Source of the DNA: CAZBSE01 sp964610385
GTDB taxonomy: Bacteria; Actinomycetota; Humimicrobiia; Humimicrobiales; Humimicrobiaceae
Length of the DNA: 64,000 nucleotides
Assembly: GCA_964610385.1 (NCBI GenBank)
Contig: CAZSXW010000002.1
Coordinates: forward strand, 186,001 to 250,000
Reading direction: 5' to 3'
This document shows positions 1-8,774 of this stretch, piece after piece. The translations under genes and the position numbers were made by a program. Below the pieces are notes generated by a model. That model searched no databases. It was given only the letters and a program-made list of their open reading frames with translations, and was not told the origin of the DNA. How positions within the stretch are numbered: position 1 is the stretch's first letter; every line of letters begins with the position of its first letter.

Positions 1-486
1 CTTACCAGGGATACTCTGGACTACGGTAAATATAAACCTGAAAATTATAAGATTATAGAAACCGATAGAAATTATATACTTGAAGATCTTGAGATAACAG
101 CGTATAAAGTTATCCATTCATTACGGTGCCCCGCAGTAGGGTATAGAGTAAAAGGAGATAGAAGCTTGATATATGCACCTGATATTGTTGATTTTAAACA
201 GGACAAGGGAATGGTTTTAAATAATATCAATATGCTGATAGCTGATGGGTCAAGTCTTAATATAAATATGGTCAGAAAAAGAAACGGCATGTTATTCGGC
301 CATACCAGAGTCAAGACGATAATAGGCTGGTGTAAGAAATACGGTATTAAAAAACTGGTTATAACTCACTGCGGCAAGCAAATAGTCACTATGGACAGTA
401 CAGAATTAAATAAAAAGCTGGAATCATATACAGGCGGGGATATAGATGTGATAGTAGCTTTCGATGGCCATAAAATGGGATTATAA
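1..486 (+). CDS. Metallo-beta-lactamase-fold hydrolase, C-terminal part
   Basis: The reading frame is open at the left edge of the window, so only about the last 161 residues are present. The part seen has the late beta strands and loops of the metallo-beta-lactamase fold: a strand ending in YAPDI with the bridging-type aspartate, then LIADGSS, HTRVKTIIGWCKKYGIKKLVITHCGK with late histidines, and a C-terminal VIVAFDGHKM. The HxHxDH motif would lie upstream, outside the window. The family covers RNase Z-like, phosphodiesterase and other metal hydrolases, and the substrate cannot be named from this fragment. An internal ATG at 166 exists but would remove conserved strands, so I treat the gene as 5'-truncated by the window. 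The next gene has its own promoter. Confidence 0.75.
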   Translation, partial: LTRDTLDYGKYKPENYKIIETDRNYILEDLEITAYKVIHSLRCPAVGYRVKGDRSLIYAPDIVDFKQDKGMVLNNINMLIADGSSLNINMVRKRNGMLFGHTRVKTIIGWCKKYGIKKLVITHCGKQIVTMDSTELNKKLESYTGGDIDVIVAFDGHKMGL

Positions 487-487
487 G

Positions 488-523
488 AAACTCCAAATTT
501 TCTTCATTTTTTTTTAATATAAT
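488..523 (+). promoter_or_regulatory. Promoter of the efflux operon with 11-bp-spaced direct repeats
   Basis: A perfect -10 (TATAAT, 518-523) is preceded by two direct repeats, CTCCA (491-495) and CTTCA (502-506), spaced 11 bp start to start. The second repeat ends 11 bases before the -10. No -35 hexamer is visible where one is expected. An almost identical block, aligned without gaps, lies at 6069-6104. Repeats at 11-bp spacing over the -35 region are typical of sites for OmpR/PhoB-type activators, and such a regulator is encoded in this operon at 4185. The regulator assignment is inference. Confidence 0.7.
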
Positions 524-551
524 TCCCCTAAAAAACAAAAAAGGGGAATAT

Positions 552-1979
552 ATGGTTAAAAATAAAAAAAAATTAATTATTTCCATAACATCATCAGCAG
601 TCGTATTTTTAATTTCCGTTATATTAGTGTCGTGTATGGGCCTGGGGCCTTTTAGCGGAACGGACGAAGATATTACTGTTCAGGATATGGAGATATTCGA
701 GGTACAAAGAGGTGATATTCTTCAAATTGTGTCCACGACCGGTTCAATAGATGCGGATGTCCAGAACACTTATACACTACAGGGTTCAGGAGAAATAATA
801 GCAGCTTTGGAAGAGGGGGATTTATTTCAAAAGGGAGATACTCTTGTAGAACTGGACAATTCCGACGGGCTTCTCAAACTGACAGAAGCTGAAAAAGATA
901 TAGAACTGTCAGAAATATCTCTTAAAAATGCTAAGCTTAATTATCAAAAAGCACTGGATGAAAATCATATTTCCATACAGCTATCAGAGATAAATGCAAC
1001 AAAAGCAGAAGAATCAACTGAAAGTGCACTTAAATCGCTGGAAAGTGCCAATAATAATGCATCAATAGCTTATGAGAATGCCTTACGTGCTTTGGAAAAT
1101 GCGGAAGAGCAGCTGCAGATAGCTCAGAATGACCCTGCGACTACCGATATGCAGCTGAAGCAATATGAATCAGACGTCGAATCGGCAGAGGCACAGGTGG
1201 AATCTACAAAAGAGTCAAACAAATCATCTACGTCTCAATCGGAGTCATCTTATAACCAATCACTTCTTAATCAATCTTCCACTTACTGGAATAATCTAAG
1301 CAGTGAGAAGAATGCAGAGACTCAAATAGAAAATACAAGTAATAATATAAGACAGGCCGAGATACAATTAGAACTGGCAAAAATGAGCCTGGAAGCGGCA
1401 AAAGGAGACATTACAGATAATTATATAATCATTGCTCCCTATGACGGTGTAGTATTTTCATCAGATTTTACAGTCGGAGATCAAAGCGGCGGCAGTAATT
1501 CAATCTCAATAATAGCAAATGACTTTTCAGTAAAGACTACTGTTGGAGAAACAGATATAGCAAAGATCATAAAAGGGGATGAAGCTTATGTCACTCTAGA
1601 GGCTTACCCCGATACCGAGTTTATAGGGAAGATTGAGAAAATAATTCCTATTTCTGTTGAAGAAGGTAATATAGTATCTTTTGAAGTTGCAATAAGTTTT
1701 AAGAATGATGAAGATATTGAAATTTATTACGGGCTTTCGGCCAATATTGATATTATAACTGAAAAAGCAGATAATGTATTACTTGTACCGATTCAATCCG
1801 TATATAAGGAAAATGGGAAAAGTTATGTGGATTTATTAGTATCGGAACAGGAGCCGGGTGAAGAAACAGGGGAGAGTATAAAAAAAGTGGAGGTAACCAC
1901 AGGTATAAATGATTACTATTATATAGAGATAATATCAGGGCTAAAAGAAGGAGATAAAATAATTACTTCAAGAATATGA
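552..1979 (+). CDS. MacA-like efflux periplasmic adaptor (HlyD/RND family), lipoprotein
   Basis: This 475-residue protein is the membrane-fusion/adaptor partner of the ABC transporter encoded next to it. It starts with a signal peptide ending in a lipobox-like LVSC (residues about 25-28), so it is probably lipid-anchored. A first half-lipoyl/barrel segment (about 45-100) is followed by a long Ala/Glu/Ser/Asn-rich coiled coil (about 110-300), then the second lipoyl half (APYDGVVFSSDFTVGDQ), a beta-barrel and a membrane-proximal domain. The start is fixed by AAGGGGA a few bases upstream of ATG 552. The operon continues into the ATPase 24 bases downstream. Monoderm relatives use such adaptors with MacB-type pumps for peptides or antibiotics; the substrate here is unknown. 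Confidence 0.88.
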   Translation: MVKNKKKLIISITSSAVVFLISVILVSCMGLGPFSGTDEDITVQDMEIFEVQRGDILQIVSTTGSIDADVQNTYTLQGSGEIIAALEEGDLFQKGDTLVELDNSDGLLKLTEAEKDIELSEISLKNAKLNYQKALDENHISIQLSEINATKAEESTESALKSLESANNNASIAYENALRALENAEEQLQIAQNDPATTDMQLKQYESDVESAEAQVESTKESNKSSTSQSESSYNQSLLNQSSTYWNNLSSEKNAETQIENTSNNIRQAEIQLELAKMSLEAAKGDITDNYIIIAPYDGVVFSSDFTVGDQSGGSNSISIIANDFSVKTTVGETDIAKIIKGDEAYVTLEAYPDTEFIGKIEKIIPISVEEGNIVSFEVAISFKNDEDIEIYYGLSANIDIITEKADNVLLVPIQSVYKENGKSYVDLLVSEQEPGEETGESIKKVEVTTGINDYYYIEIISGLKEGDKIITSRI

Positions 1980-2003
1980 TTATAAAAAAAGGAGTAAAGC
2001 ATA

Positions 2004-2780
2004 ATGGATAAAAAAATTATAGATATAAAAAATGTAGTAAAAATATATAAAATAGGCAGTATAAAAGTAACTGCGTTAAACGGGATCGACCTTGATGTAA
2101 GCAGCGGTGAATTTTTATCTATTATGGGACCATCAGGCTCCGGCAAATCTACTCTTATGAATATAATAGGTTGTCTCGATACTCCTTCTTCAGGATCTTA
2201 TTTTCTTGATGATGTGGATATTTCCAAATTAAATGATAATGAGCTGGCAGAGATAAGAAATAAAAAAGTAGGATTTGTATTTCAGACTTTCAATCTGCTG
2301 CCGAGAACCAACATTATTGGAAATGTGGAGCTCCCGTTGATATATTCCAGAGGAAGGATATTAAAGTCGAGAAGGGAACTAATAAATAGTGTGATAGACT
2401 CCGTAGGGCTGTCTGAATGGGTGAATCATAGACCAAGTGAACTTTCAGGAGGCCAGAGGCAGAGGGTTGCTCTTGCCAGGGCTCTAATAAACGATCCAAC
2501 TATAATACTGGCCGATGAACCGACCGGTAATCTCGATTCCAGGACCGGTGAAGAAATAATGGATATTTTTCAGGAACTAAACAGGCAGGGCAAGACTATT
2601 CTTTTTGTGACACATGAGATTGATCTAGCAAGACATGCTGGAAGAATAATATATTTAAAAGACGGTCTTATAACCGGAGAAGAGAAAATCAAAAATCCTA
2701 TTGATGCAAAAAGAAAGCTTAGAGATATGCCAAAACTGGAAGATAAAATGAACAGTATAAAGGTAAATAATTTAAAGTGA
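2004..2780 (+). CDS. MacB-type ABC transporter ATP-binding protein
   Basis: A 258-residue ATPase of the LolD/MacB/FtsE class. Walker A is GPSGSGKST (residues 42-50), the Q-loop is VFQTFNLLPR, the signature is LSGGQRQRVALARAL (about 147-161), Walker B is ILADEPTGNLD, and the switch histidine is in FVTHE. The insert after the Q-loop is typical of the MacB class. All catalytic residues are present. The stop codon overlaps the start of the permease (GTGA), so the two are translationally coupled. A C-terminal tail of about 30 charged residues follows the core. It powers conformational cycling of the separately encoded permease. Confidence 0.93.
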   Translation: MDKKIIDIKNVVKIYKIGSIKVTALNGIDLDVSSGEFLSIMGPSGSGKSTLMNIIGCLDTPSSGSYFLDDVDISKLNDNELAEIRNKKVGFVFQTFNLLPRTNIIGNVELPLIYSRGRILKSRRELINSVIDSVGLSEWVNHRPSELSGGQRQRVALARALINDPTIILADEPTGNLDSRTGEEIMDIFQELNRQGKTILFVTHEIDLARHAGRIIYLKDGLITGEEKIKNPIDAKRKLRDMPKLEDKMNSIKVNNLK

Positions 2781-4132
2781 AAAGGGTATTTGAAAATATA
2801 AAGATTGCGTTTAAATCTCTTGGCCTGAACAAGCTGAGATCTTTTTTGACTATGCTGGGAATAATAATAGGAGTAGGTTCTGTAGTGGCGGTAATGTCTG
2901 TAGGTGCAGGAGCGGAAGCTTCAATAACCGAAAATATACAAAGTATGGGTACGAATGTCATAACGATTACTCCGGGAAGGGAAACTCCGGGAAGAGAGCA
3001 AATGTCATCCAGGAGTGATCAGAGCGGTATAGAATCAAATATGGGACAGTCCGGAGGCCTTGAAGTCAGAGTGGGGTCAAGCGATGGTCAGGGCCCTGGA
3101 AGAGGATTTATGAGTAATATGTTGGATGATGAAGAAGATGAGGAGGTAGTAGCAGGAGAACTTTATATAGAAGATCTGTATGCTTTGAAGGAAAAAGCAG
3201 GGTATCTTGAAGAGGTTATACCGATTTTGACTATAGGTGGTACGGATTTTTCTTATATGAGCTTAAACGGAAATGCAAATGTAACCGCTACTTCGGAAGA
3301 ATATTTAGAATTTATGGATTATGAATTAGATAAAGGGAGTTTTTTTACCGCCGGTGATGTTTCGAACGCATCAAATGTGGTTGTTCTTGGCTATAATGTG
3401 GTAAGCGATTATTTTGGCAAGGCCGATCCTATTGGTGAGAAGATAAAAATAAACGGTAATAATTTTACCGTAATGGGAACCCTTAAATCAGTGGGGTATA
3501 CTTTTGGTATAAGTGCGGATAACGCTGTTTTTATGCCTGTAACCACGGCTCAAAATAAATTATATGGTATGGATACCATAAACCAGATCCAGGCCAGGGT
3601 AGAAAGTGAAGAAGTCATGGACCAGGCAATATCGGAGGTAAAATCCATAATGAGAGTGCAGCATTATATTCTGCCCGGAGAGAGCAATGATTTTGAAGTC
3701 AGCAGTTCAGCACAACTGCTGGAAGTTGCATCAACTGTTACAGATGTACTGGTGATAACACTCGGAAGTATAGCAGCTATTTCACTTTTAGTAGGTGGAA
3801 TAGGTATTATGAACATAATGTTTGTGTCAGTTACAGAAAGGACCAGAGAGATCGGCATAAGAAAATCCATTGGTGCCAAGAACAGGGATATCCTGATTCA
3901 ATTTTTAACCGAAAGCATTGTTTTGAGTCTATCGGGAGGGATAATAGGATTGGGGCTTGCAGGAATTATAACCTGGCTGCTTGATAATTTTACTGATTTA
4001 AACTCGCTGATAACCATATCTCCAGTCGTCCTTGCACTTTCTTTTTCTACTGCCATAGGTTTGATCTTCGGAATATTTCCCGCTATGCGTGCTGCAAGAC
4101 TTAAACCTATTGAATCACTGAGGCATGAATAG
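2777..4132 (+). CDS. MacB-like ABC transporter permease (FtsX/MacB_PCD family)
   Basis: A 451-residue permease starting at GTG 2777 and overlapping the ATPase stop by 4 bases. The first membrane helix is near residues 20-40 (LTMLGIIIGVGSVVAVMSVGAGAEA). It is followed by a large extracytoplasmic MacB_PCD domain (about 45-320) and three C-terminal helices. The family hallmark TERTREIGIRKSIGAKNRDILIQF-type coupling region lies between helices 2 and 3, and the protein ends in FPAMRAARLKPIESLRHE. A Gly/Ser/Gln-rich low-complexity insert occupies about residues 70-115 of the outer domain. Together with the adaptor and ATPase it should form a MacAB-type mechanotransmission pump that acts on substrates outside the membrane. 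Confidence 0.92.
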   Translation: MKRVFENIKIAFKSLGLNKLRSFLTMLGIIIGVGSVVAVMSVGAGAEASITENIQSMGTNVITITPGRETPGREQMSSRSDQSGIESNMGQSGGLEVRVGSSDGQGPGRGFMSNMLDDEEDEEVVAGELYIEDLYALKEKAGYLEEVIPILTIGGTDFSYMSLNGNANVTATSEEYLEFMDYELDKGSFFTAGDVSNASNVVVLGYNVVSDYFGKADPIGEKIKINGNNFTVMGTLKSVGYTFGISADNAVFMPVTTAQNKLYGMDTINQIQARVESEEVMDQAISEVKSIMRVQHYILPGESNDFEVSSSAQLLEVASTVTDVLVITLGSIAAISLLVGGIGIMNIMFVSVTERTREIGIRKSIGAKNRDILIQFLTESIVLSLSGGIIGLGLAGIITWLLDNFTDLNSLITISPVVLALSFSTAIGLIFGIFPAMRAARLKPIESLRHE

Positions 4133-4184
4133 TTTTTAATTTTTTATACACTAAAATACAATATTTATTAAATAAACATCAAAC

Positions 4185-4865
4185 ATGAAAATATTAATAA
4201 TAGAAGATGAAAAGCTGGTGGCCGATAATATCAAAACAGGTCTGGAGCATAACAGATTTACGGTAGATGTAGCTTATACGGGCAGTGACGGATATGGACT
4301 TATCAATGATTATGAATATGATGTTATAATCCTGGATCTTATGCTACCTGATATAAAGGGAGAAGATCTATGCAGGAAACTCAGGAAAGAAAAGGTGCAA
4401 AGCTTTATATTGATGCTGACTGCGAAAAAACAGATAGGAAATATTGTGGATGGCCTGAATTGCGGTGCTGATGATTATCTTACCAAGCCATTTGAATTTT
4501 CGGAACTTATTGCCAGAATAAGAGCCCTGCTTAGAAGATCTTCAAAGAATAAGGAAAATGTGTTGACTGCCTCTGATTTAAAGATGTATCTAGACAAGGA
4601 GCAGGTGTCTGCCGGGGGGAAGGAAATAAAGCTTACCAAAAAAGAATTTATGATTTTGGAATATCTTTTAAGATGTAAAGGCCAGATTATAACAAGAAAT
4701 CAGATACTTGAGCATGCCTGGGATAGAAATGTAGATATCTTTACTAATATTGTAGATACACATATCAAGAATCTGAGAAAGAAATTAGGGAAATGCAGCA
4801 GGATCCTGGAGGCTGTTTACGGATCGGGCTATAGAATTTTAGATAATGAAAAGGTCAATAAATAA
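4185..4865 (+). CDS. OmpR/PhoB-family response regulator
   Basis: A 226-residue regulator. The receiver domain has the acidic pocket (E7, D8), phosphoacceptor D51 in ILDLMLPD, T79 and K101 in TKPF. A winged-helix DNA-binding domain follows (about 125-222; KLTKKEFMILEYLLR, then NIVDTHIKNLRKKL and VYGSGYRI). It lies 52 bases after the permease and 11 bases before the kinase. No clear Shine-Dalgarno sequence precedes its ATG. It is the natural candidate to bind the 11-bp-spaced CTCCA repeats at 491-506 and 6072-6087, which would make the operon autoregulated. That link is inference from position and repeat spacing. Confidence 0.93.
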   Translation: MKILIIEDEKLVADNIKTGLEHNRFTVDVAYTGSDGYGLINDYEYDVIILDLMLPDIKGEDLCRKLRKEKVQSFILMLTAKKQIGNIVDGLNCGADDYLTKPFEFSELIARIRALLRRSSKNKENVLTASDLKMYLDKEQVSAGGKEIKLTKKEFMILEYLLRCKGQIITRNQILEHAWDRNVDIFTNIVDTHIKNLRKKLGKCSRILEAVYGSGYRILDNEKVNK

Positions 4866-4876
4866 AGGATAATGTA

Positions 4877-6046
4877 ATGAGGCTGACTCTTAGAAGCAAA
4901 GTTTTATTGTGGTTTGCTGTCATAATAATAATCTCCTCTGTACTCTATGGATTCCTTATTTACTTTGTTTACAGCTTTAATCTCAGGGGCGAAAAATACA
5001 TGGAAAATATAGCCGAGCATATAGAAGAAGTAGATAAGATTGTGGTAAAATTCAGAGGAAAAGATGATTTCGGACCATTCTTAAGACCTCCCGATCTGAC
5101 TATATTGTCTCCCGGGCTTTTTATGCGTATATTTTATACTATAACCGGGGGCGTACTACTGATAATAATAATATCGGCATTAGGCGGTTTTCTGATATTA
5201 AGAAGAATGTTAAGAAGAATTGACTTTATAACTAATAATGTAAAGGAAATTGATGATAAGAGGCTTCATCTAAGATTAAATCTTAAAGGAAAAGATCCTA
5301 TATCAAATATGGCCAGAGTATTTGACAGTATGCTGGATAAGATTGAAGCATCTTTCAAAAACCAGAAACAATTTATTCAGAACGTTTCTCATGAATTGAA
5401 TACTCCACTTACCGTGATGAAGACAAAGATTGATGTAATAAAACAGAAAAAGGATGTGACCAAAAAGGAATATAGGGAAACAATAGAAATACTGGACAGC
5501 GAGATTATGAGGCTGTCCGGGGTCACAGGGGAACTACTTACTTTATCGGAACTTGGAGAAAATGGAAATAAAAAAGAGTCAGTAGAAATAAATGTAAAAG
5601 AGGTTTTAAATAAAATCATCAGATTATTTGAGAATCAGATAAATTCAAAAAAGCTGGATATAAGGATAAAAATTAAAGGTGATTCCGTCATATCAGGAAG
5701 CAGGGTACAGATAGAACAGCTATTATTCAACCTAATAGACAATGCTGTAAAATACAGCGAATCTAAAGAAAGTCTGACAATAACCCTGGGGAATGACAGG
5801 AATAAAAAATGGTTGATTTTTAGCATAACTAATATAAACAAACTGATTAAAAAGAAAGATCTGCTGCATATTTTTGATAGATTTTATAAGATTTCTGCAA
5901 TAAGGAATAAAAAAGGTTATGGGTTGGGTCTGTCTATAATTAAGAAGATAATAGAGAATCATAATGGCGTGATAAAAGTGAGATATTACAGCGATAAAAA
6001 AGAAATAACTTTTAAGGTTTTTCTGCCTCTTCATAAAGAAAAATAA
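4877..6046 (+). CDS. Two-component sensor histidine kinase
   Basis: A 389-residue membrane kinase with AAAGGA just upstream of ATG 4877. TM1 is near residues 10-33, a short extracytoplasmic loop of about 50 residues follows, TM2 is near 86-108, then HAMP (about 109-160). The HisKA domain has phospho-acceptor H172 in NVSHELNTPL. The ATPase domain has the N box (QLLFNLIDNAVKYSES), an F-box-like IFDRFYK and the G2 box (GYGLGLSII). The G1 box normally reads DxGxG or NxGxxI, but here it is TNINKLI with the glycine missing. The very short sensor loop and the adjacent ABC pump resemble intramembrane-sensing kinases of antibiotic-peptide resistance modules. The ligand is unknown. Confidence 0.92.
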   Translation: MRLTLRSKVLLWFAVIIIISSVLYGFLIYFVYSFNLRGEKYMENIAEHIEEVDKIVVKFRGKDDFGPFLRPPDLTILSPGLFMRIFYTITGGVLLIIIISALGGFLILRRMLRRIDFITNNVKEIDDKRLHLRLNLKGKDPISNMARVFDSMLDKIEASFKNQKQFIQNVSHELNTPLTVMKTKIDVIKQKKDVTKKEYRETIEILDSEIMRLSGVTGELLTLSELGENGNKKESVEINVKEVLNKIIRLFENQINSKKLDIRIKIKGDSVISGSRVQIEQLLFNLIDNAVKYSESKESLTITLGNDRNKKWLIFSITNINKLIKKKDLLHIFDRFYKISAIRNKKGYGLGLSIIKKIIENHNGVIKVRYYSDKKEITFKVFLPLHKEK

Positions 6047-6068
6047 AAGGATATTCTTCAATTTATTA

Positions 6069-6104
6069 AAACTCCAGATTTACTCCATTTTTTGTTTATA
6101 TAAT
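6069..6104 (+). promoter_or_regulatory. Second copy of the 11-bp-repeat promoter
   Basis: The repeats CTCCA (6072-6076) and CTCCA (6083-6087) are spaced 11 bp and end 11 bases before a perfect TATAAT (6099-6104). The block aligns without gaps to 488-523, with identical distances and only a handful of mismatches. It drives the small membrane protein at 6127. The repetition of the whole arrangement argues for a shared regulator, most likely the one at 4185. Confidence 0.7.
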
Positions 6105-6126
6105 AGGTCAAAATATTGTAAATTTA

Positions 6127-6501
6127 ATGAAAGGATATATCTTGCATCAAGCTATAGGACCAGGTGGCTTTTTTACTGTATTCAGAATACTAAACTATAT
6201 ACCATATGTTGCAATAGGGATTTTGGTAGCTACCATCGCGTTATGGATCATTTTTGGCATCAAAAAATACAGGTGGGCAAAAATAACAGCCATAGTACTG
6301 ACTGTAATAACGGTTATTTTATGTTTAGCCAGTGTTTTACCTTATACTATGGAAAGGTTTATAGGTAACTTCCCCCAGGACACACCAAGGGATTTGCCAC
6401 AGGGCGGAGAAAGGTTTAGAAATTTTCAGGATAAAGATAATAAAGAACTTGATTTAAATATTTATAATTATCCGGCAGATTTTAAATACGAAAGCTTGTA
6501 G
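6127..6501 (+). CDS. Small membrane protein of the efflux/two-component regulon, function unknown
   Basis: I do not recognise this 124-residue protein. It has two hydrophobic segments (about residues 25-47 and 52-75) joined by a short basic KKYRWAK loop. A polar, Pro/Asp/Gln/Gly-rich tail of about 45 residues follows (PQDTPRDLPQGGERF region). The basic loop predicts that both ends face outward. Its promoter is a near copy of the efflux-operon promoter, so it is probably co-induced with the pump and might sense, modulate or protect. Its stop lies one base before the stop of the convergent HD-GYP gene. Confidence 0.7.
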   Translation: MKGYILHQAIGPGGFFTVFRILNYIPYVAIGILVATIALWIIFGIKKYRWAKITAIVLTVITVILCLASVLPYTMERFIGNFPQDTPRDLPQGGERFRNFQDKDNKELDLNIYNYPADFKYESL

Positions 6502-6502
6502 T

Positions 6503-8569
6503 TCAAATCTTGCTCTTTTCTAACAAACTAATAAAAGCTTTAACTAAAGTGGGGTCAAATTGGGTGCCCGAACACCTTTGAAGCTCTTTTACTGCTGTTT
6601 CTTTACTTAATGCCTTTCTATAAGGTCTGTCACTTGTCATGGCATCATAAGCATCAACAATAGAAACAATCCTTGATATTATCGATACTTCGCGTTTCTT
6701 TAATCCTCTTGGATAACCTTTACCATCCCACCATTCATGATGGGTCAGGATCCCATTAGCTATAGTCGAGAGTTCCGGAGTGGTTTTTGCTATTCTGTGG
6801 CCTATTTCAGGATGTTTTTTAACTATTTTCCATTCCATATCGTTTAGTCTACCCGGTTTAAAGATAATGTTATCCGGTATTGATATTTTACCTATGTCAT
6901 GAAGTGTTGCCAGAAGCTTTAATTCATCAAGATGGTTTTCGGAAAGCTTAAGTTCTTTTCCAAGTATAAGGGAATATTTTTTCATGCGTGTTACATGTTC
7001 TTCTGTCTCATAATCTCTTTCCAGTAAAGCTCTCTCCAGTGATGAAACAATAGAACCATGAAAGCTTTTTCTTTCAAGCAATTTGTGTTTATTCATATTG
7101 CTGTCTGCTTCTTTTAGTGTCTTGTTTATATTTTGTGATTCTTTGGTTTTAGTAGAGAATCCCATGGATATGGTGAAACCTATTTTGCTCTTGCTTTTTT
7201 TACAGGTATCTTTTACACGTTTGACTATTTTTAAAGTAGATTTCATTGAAGTTGAAGGCAGAATAGCACCAAACGTATCTCCACCAAGTCTTGCTATGAT
7301 ATCCTCACTTCGGAAGCATTCCTTTAAAATCTTTGAAAGTTTAATAAGCACCTTATCGCCGACTTCTTTACCAAAATTATCGTTTATTGTCCTTAATCCG
7401 TTGATGTCTACTAAAACGATACTTATGGGAAGACGTCTTTTGACATCCAATCTTTTTAGTTCCTCTTCGAAAAAGGCTCTATTATAAATATCTGTCAGAT
7501 AATCGTGAAATGATAAATATTTTATTTTGTCCTCATTGTGTTTTCTTGTGGTAATATCTCTCAGTACTATTACTTTACCGATTTTTATTTCCTTGGAATT
7601 TAGAAGGTCTGAAATTTTAACATCAAAAAATTTTGATTTTTTATTCTTTGATATTTCCAGTTCTCTACCGTTGTTTGGTTTTTCCATTATGCTTTTAAGA
7701 GAAGGTAAAAATTCTTTTAACGGTTTACCCATAGAATCCTTCGATAGTGGATTCATGACCTTTTTCATAAATAGATTTAAATCCAAAATATTGCTGTCAT
7801 TATCAAGGATCAAAATCCCGTCTTCCATACTGTCAAAAACAAACTCACGCGCGGTGGGCAGGACTTCCGAGATCTTTGATTTAGACAGGGTCAATATTAA
7901 AGCTGTCATACCGACAACAAAGACCAGTGGTGTTTTGCTGAGGTAAGGTAATATATTGATTGAAAACTTATCTACTAAAGCAGCTGAAAGAATGATTATA
8001 TTTATTATCAGAAATACTGAAATCTGCCATTTATATATATGGTAGGATTTGATAAGGATCCTTGTTATCAAGCCCGCTGCTATTGTTATCAAAATGATGG
8101 TGTAGGCTAGATCAAGCCAGAAAAGAGGCCCACCTTCAGTACTCAAGACAAGAGATAACCTGTAAGTGAGAAGGCTGGTGCTTTTAAAAAACAGATTATG
8201 GTACTGATTGGTAAGCATGGATAAAACCATAGTAAAAGGAACAATACTTATAAGAATTATATTTCGTTTTGAAAGCCATTTTTTATATCCGATAAAATGA
8301 ATAAAAAAGAAGAACCATGATACTATAACGATTTCGGAACTTAGATATTTCAGATAATTCATAAAGATCTTGACCTGTGTATCGATTATGCCCAGTTCAA
8401 GAAGATTTCCTATCATCCATAAAAGACATCCAAGCAATACTACAGATGAAAGTATTTGCTGATATTTATTTTTTAAAAAATTAAAGCAGTTTAATAGAAC
8501 TAAAATTATTACCGTAGTAATGATAAATTCAATTAGGCTAATGTTGTATATAGTATTTTGCCAAAACAT
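6503..8569 (-). CDS. 7TM-PAS-GGDEF(degenerate)-HD-GYP signalling protein
   Basis: A 688-residue membrane protein. The N-terminal domain has seven hydrophobic helices (about 1-225) of the histidine-kinase N-terminal 7TM type. A PAS-like segment (about 235-340), a GGDEF-type domain (about 345-500) and a C-terminal HD-GYP domain (about 510-680) follow. The HD-GYP motifs are complete: HDIGKI, HPEIGHRI, THHEWWDGKGYP, and DAYDAMTSDRPYR. The cyclase signature reads GGDTF, replacing the metal-binding glutamate, so cyclase activity is doubtful and the protein is probably a c-di-GMP phosphodiesterase. A paralogue with the same plan but an intact GGDEF motif lies at 53273-55858. Confidence 0.9.
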   Translation of the reverse strand: MFWQNTIYNISLIEFIITTVIILVLLNCFNFLKNKYQQILSSVVLLGCLLWMIGNLLELGIIDTQVKIFMNYLKYLSSEIVIVSWFFFFIHFIGYKKWLSKRNIILISIVPFTMVLSMLTNQYHNLFFKSTSLLTYRLSLVLSTEGGPLFWLDLAYTIILITIAAGLITRILIKSYHIYKWQISVFLIINIIILSAALVDKFSINILPYLSKTPLVFVVGMTALILTLSKSKISEVLPTAREFVFDSMEDGILILDNDSNILDLNLFMKKVMNPLSKDSMGKPLKEFLPSLKSIMEKPNNGRELEISKNKKSKFFDVKISDLLNSKEIKIGKVIVLRDITTRKHNEDKIKYLSFHDYLTDIYNRAFFEEELKRLDVKRRLPISIVLVDINGLRTINDNFGKEVGDKVLIKLSKILKECFRSEDIIARLGGDTFGAILPSTSMKSTLKIVKRVKDTCKKSKSKIGFTISMGFSTKTKESQNINKTLKEADSNMNKHKLLERKSFHGSIVSSLERALLERDYETEEHVTRMKKYSLILGKELKLSENHLDELKLLATLHDIGKISIPDNIIFKPGRLNDMEWKIVKKHPEIGHRIAKTTPELSTIANGILTHHEWWDGKGYPRGLKKREVSIISRIVSIVDAYDAMTSDRPYRKALSKETAVKELQRCSGTQFDPTLVKAFISLLEKSKI

Positions 8570-8715
8570 AATATAAATTATTTTTAATATAAATGATAAG
8601 TATTTATTATAATAATATTAATATAAAATATTAATGAAATAATTTATTAAAATTATAACATCATTTTATAATAAAGTCTTTAAAAAACAAAGTAAAAAAT
8701 ATAATAATTTTTTTA

Positions 8716-8744
8716 TTCATTATAATAAGCTAATCCTGTATAAT
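8716..8744 (+). promoter_or_regulatory. Probable promoter of the lnt-like gene
   Basis: TTCATT (8716-8721), a 17-base spacer and TATAAT (8739-8744) lie 30 bases before ATG 8775 in a 205-base AT-rich divergent spacer. The -10 is perfect and the -35 is weak. Confidence 0.45.
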
Positions 8745-8774
8745 CCTTGTATAAATAATTAATTGATTTAATAA

